Assembly (NCBI GenBank): GCA_902771155.1
Contig: CACXVS010000043.1
Coordinates: forward strand, 1 to 24,533
Direction: 5' to 3'
Length of the DNA stretch: 24,533 bases
DNA from: an uncultured Prevotellaceae bacterium
Lineage (GTDB): Bacteria > Bacteroidota > Bacteroidia > Bacteroidales > Bacteroidaceae
A model generated the notes under the pieces. The model saw only the letters and a list, made by a program, of their open reading frames with translations, was not told the origin of the DNA and did not search any database. Positions within the stretch are counted from its first letter, which is position 1, and the number at the start of each line of letters is the position of its first letter. The position numbers were made by a program, and so were the translations under genes. This document shows, piece after piece, positions 24,201-24,533 of the stretch.

Positions 24201-24533
24201 TTAGTGAAAACGCAGTGTTACACCCAGACTGACCTGAGTAGCCTGTGGATAGGCACTGTTGGAGTCGATGCCCGGGGTAATGCCGGTAGAGGTGACAATC
24301 GAGGGATCGTTGCCTTCATAGGCTGTCAGCGTGAAGACGTTCTTTGCCGTCAGATAGACACGCAGGCTCTCAATGAGCTGACGGTTCTTGGGCACATAAT
24401 TGTAGCCGATGGTGACATTGTCGAGCTTGAAGTAGTTTCCGTTCTCCAGGAAATAGCTCGAGATGATACCACCGCTCGAATTGACATCGGCATATTTGGT
24501 ATAGGCAGTACGCAGCACGTTGTCGGTACCTGC
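24201..24533 (-). CDS. SusC/RagA-family TonB-dependent transporter, C-terminal end only
   Basis: The last 110 residues of a transporter whose 5' part lies beyond the right edge. The segment SYFLENGNYFKLDNVTIGYN, then LRVYLTAKNVFTLTAYEGNDPSI and the closing VSLGVTLRFH are standard for the final beta strands of SusC barrels, including the aromatic residue near the C-terminus. It is the first visible gene of the starch-type operon and forms a complex with the SusD encoded 62 nt downstream of its stop. Whether it has the N-terminal carboxypeptidase-like domain, and what promoter drives the operon, cannot be seen. Confidence 0.95.
   Translation of the reverse strand, partial: AGTDNVLRTAYTKYADVNSSGGIISSYFLENGNYFKLDNVTIGYNYVPKNRQLIESLRVYLTAKNVFTLTAYEGNDPSIVTSTGITPGIDSNSAYPQATQVSLGVTLRFH

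Overview
The window reads as chromosome from a Bacteroidales bacterium, most likely Prevotella-like. Two SusC/SusD outer-membrane pairs are present. Six genes or operons start at the Bacteroidetes-type promoter (-7 TAnnTTTG, several with a TTTG -33 box 19-20 nt upstream). Lipoprotein signals are frequent, Shine-Dalgarno sequences are not evident, and one secreted enzyme ends in a YNL-G-R...NGRK tail common in Prevotella proteins. The genus is an inference; no rRNA or tRNA gene was seen.

Layout. Bases 1-270 hold no gene, only an AT palindrome, a short repeat and an orphan promoter motif. A minus-strand housekeeping operon follows (U32-family protein, sufE) and ends in a frameshifted, 5'-truncated remnant of a MATE transporter/HATPase gene (271-2704). 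It diverges, through overlapping promoters with almost no leader, from a plus-strand polysaccharide-utilization operon (2748-9707): papain-like lipoprotein peptidase, GH97 glycosidase, SusC, SusD. cysS (minus) separates this from a plus-strand GH2 beta-galactosidase-like enzyme with an inserted LamG domain (11365-15141), which has its own promoter. Minus-strand genes for an acetyl-CoA hydrolase/CoA-transferase and a haemolysin-III/PAQR membrane protein follow. The right part (17576 to the end, minus) is a starch-type Sus operon read right to left: susC (only its 3' end), susD, a SusE/F-like lipoprotein with four starch-binding-like modules, and two paralogous GH13 alpha-amylases.

How the genes work together. 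In the right operon the SusE/F-like protein and SusD should hold starch on the surface, GH13 enzymes cut it, and SusC imports oligosaccharides. In the left operon a retaining GH97 (probably alpha-galactosidase or alpha-glucosidase) acts with SusC/SusD and a surface peptidase, and the GH2 enzyme next door may serve the same substrate. A galactose-containing glycopeptide or glycoprotein is a guess. No SusR, HTCS or ECF regulator lies inside the window.

The least explained signals are short tandem repeats, mainly of 7-nt period. They occur inside cysS (exactly seven codons), inside the GH2 gene at a domain linker, and in the leaders of the Sus operon, where one repeat unit contains the start codon. 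A hairpin terminator lies between the two amylase genes, and the SusE/F-like gene has an odd start. I found no phage, IS element, CRISPR array, defence system or RNA gene, and nothing I can firmly call an undescribed system.
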